DNA from: Gallionella sp.
GTDB taxonomy: Bacteria > Pseudomonadota > Gammaproteobacteria > Burkholderiales > Gallionellaceae
Length of the DNA stretch: 64,000 bases
NCBI GenBank assembly: GCA_028699065.1
Contig: JAQVVH010000001.1
Span: 950,326 to 1,014,325 of the forward strand
Direction: 5' to 3'
The notes below the pieces were generated by a model, which had not been told where the DNA came from, searched no databases, and worked only from the letters and a program-made list of their open reading frames with translations. The position numbers were made by a program, and so were the translations under genes. Below, piece by piece: positions 63,620 through 64,000 of the stretch; position 1 is the first letter of the stretch, and every line of letters starts with the position of its first letter.

Positions 63620-64000
63620 CGGTTTGTATGCAGTCACCCCGGACGAGCCGGATACTGCATTGTTGTTGCACAAAGTGCGGCTGGCACTGGCGGGTGGCGC
63701 GCGGTGGCTGCAATATCGCAACAAGTTTGCGGATCGTGCGCTGCGCCATGAGCAAGCCGCCGCACTGAAATCCCTAGTTCAGGCCCATGCTGCACGGCTG
63801 ATTATCAATGACGATTTTGCACTTGCGCGGGAGATTGACGCCGACGGGGTGCATCTGGGATGTGAGGACGGCAGCATTTCGGTTGCGCGAGATGTGTTGG
63901 GTCCCGGTAAAATCATCGGCGCCTCTTGCTATAATCGCCCGCCGCTGGCCTTCGAGGCGGTGGCGCAAGGTGCGGATTACGTTGCGTTCGGGGCGTTCTT
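63597..64000 (+). CDS. thiE: thiamine-phosphate synthase (3' partial)
   Basis: The open frame from ATG 63597 runs off the window end (134 residues visible). ISGLYAVTPDEP, LAGGARWLQYRNK, LIINDDFALAREIDADGVHLGCED and GKIIGASCYN match thiamine-phosphate synthase, which joins HMP-PP and thiazole phosphate. YVAFGAFF is the beginning of the pyrophosphate-binding part; the rest is outside. It overlaps thiD by 23 bp. Confidence 0.94.
   Translation, partial: MSQKIRISGLYAVTPDEPDTALLLHKVRLALAGGARWLQYRNKFADRALRHEQAAALKSLVQAHAARLIINDDFALAREIDADGVHLGCEDGSISVARDVLGPGKIIGASCYNRPPLAFEAVAQGADYVAFGAF

Noticed and set aside
1-64000. CRISPR arrays, tRNA or rRNA genes, prophage genes, integrases with att sites
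   Set aside because: None could be recognised by reading; the only mobile-element trace is the IS3 fragment.

Overview
The window looks like a chromosomal segment of a betaproteobacterium, probably Nitrosomonadales-like. This is inferred from gene order and protein style, not from a marker gene: gshA/EIIA/HPr/EI, metX-metW-ampG, argA of the fused kinase-acetyltransferase type, and amgK-murU divergent from lptD-surA-pdxA-rsmA. Genes are dense, often overlap by 1-8 bp, and use GTG and TTG starts freely. No rRNA, tRNA, CRISPR array or complete mobile element is visible.

Layout. 1-8.3 kb: end of a GNAT acetyltransferase, a cyclic-nucleotide-binding-like protein, an AT-rich DUF2721 membrane protein, an Anbu cluster (circularly permuted ATP-grasp, alpha-E, transglutaminase-like protease, proteasome-like Anbu peptidase), a soluble transhydrogenase and a Ser/Thr kinase. 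8.5-15 kb: ppdK, purU, an AhpD-like protein, murI and the ABC-F protein ybiT. 15.3-30.3 kb: a type II secretion system split into two divergent arms, gspGHIJKLMN on the minus strand and gspCDEF on the plus strand. Between the arms lie a lipoprotein sulfatase with a dockerin-like tail, its membrane-anchored formylglycine-generating enzyme and the eroded remains of an IS3-family element. 30.4-35.1 kb: gshA, apbE and a permease-less regulatory PTS (EIIA, HPr, EI). 35.2-39.9 kb: a SAM-II-type riboswitch followed by a terminator in front of metX-metW-ampG, then a fused kinase/ATP-binding protein.

39.9-53.3 kb: argA, a tautomerase, rsmE, a thioredoxin-fold protein, trkA-trkH, a photolyase, algH-ruvX-pyrB-pyrC' (the last a dihydroorotase lacking its metal ligands), prlC and xthA. 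53.3-57.4 kb, minus strand: amgK-murU-pepP-ubiH. 57.5-64 kb, plus strand: lptD-surA-pdxA-rsmA-thiD-thiE, running off the window.

How the genes may work together: ampG imports muropeptides, and amgK/murU can return MurNAc to UDP-MurNAc while murI supplies D-glutamate. lptD and surA build the outer membrane. The T2SS needs a prepilin peptidase from elsewhere. The sulfatase is a plausible, unproven, T2SS-linked cargo. The most unusual features are the sulfatase with an apparently periplasmic FGE inside a divided T2SS locus, the C9 tract that shifts the end of gspC, the SAM-II/metX leader, the Anbu cluster and the pseudo-dihydroorotase.
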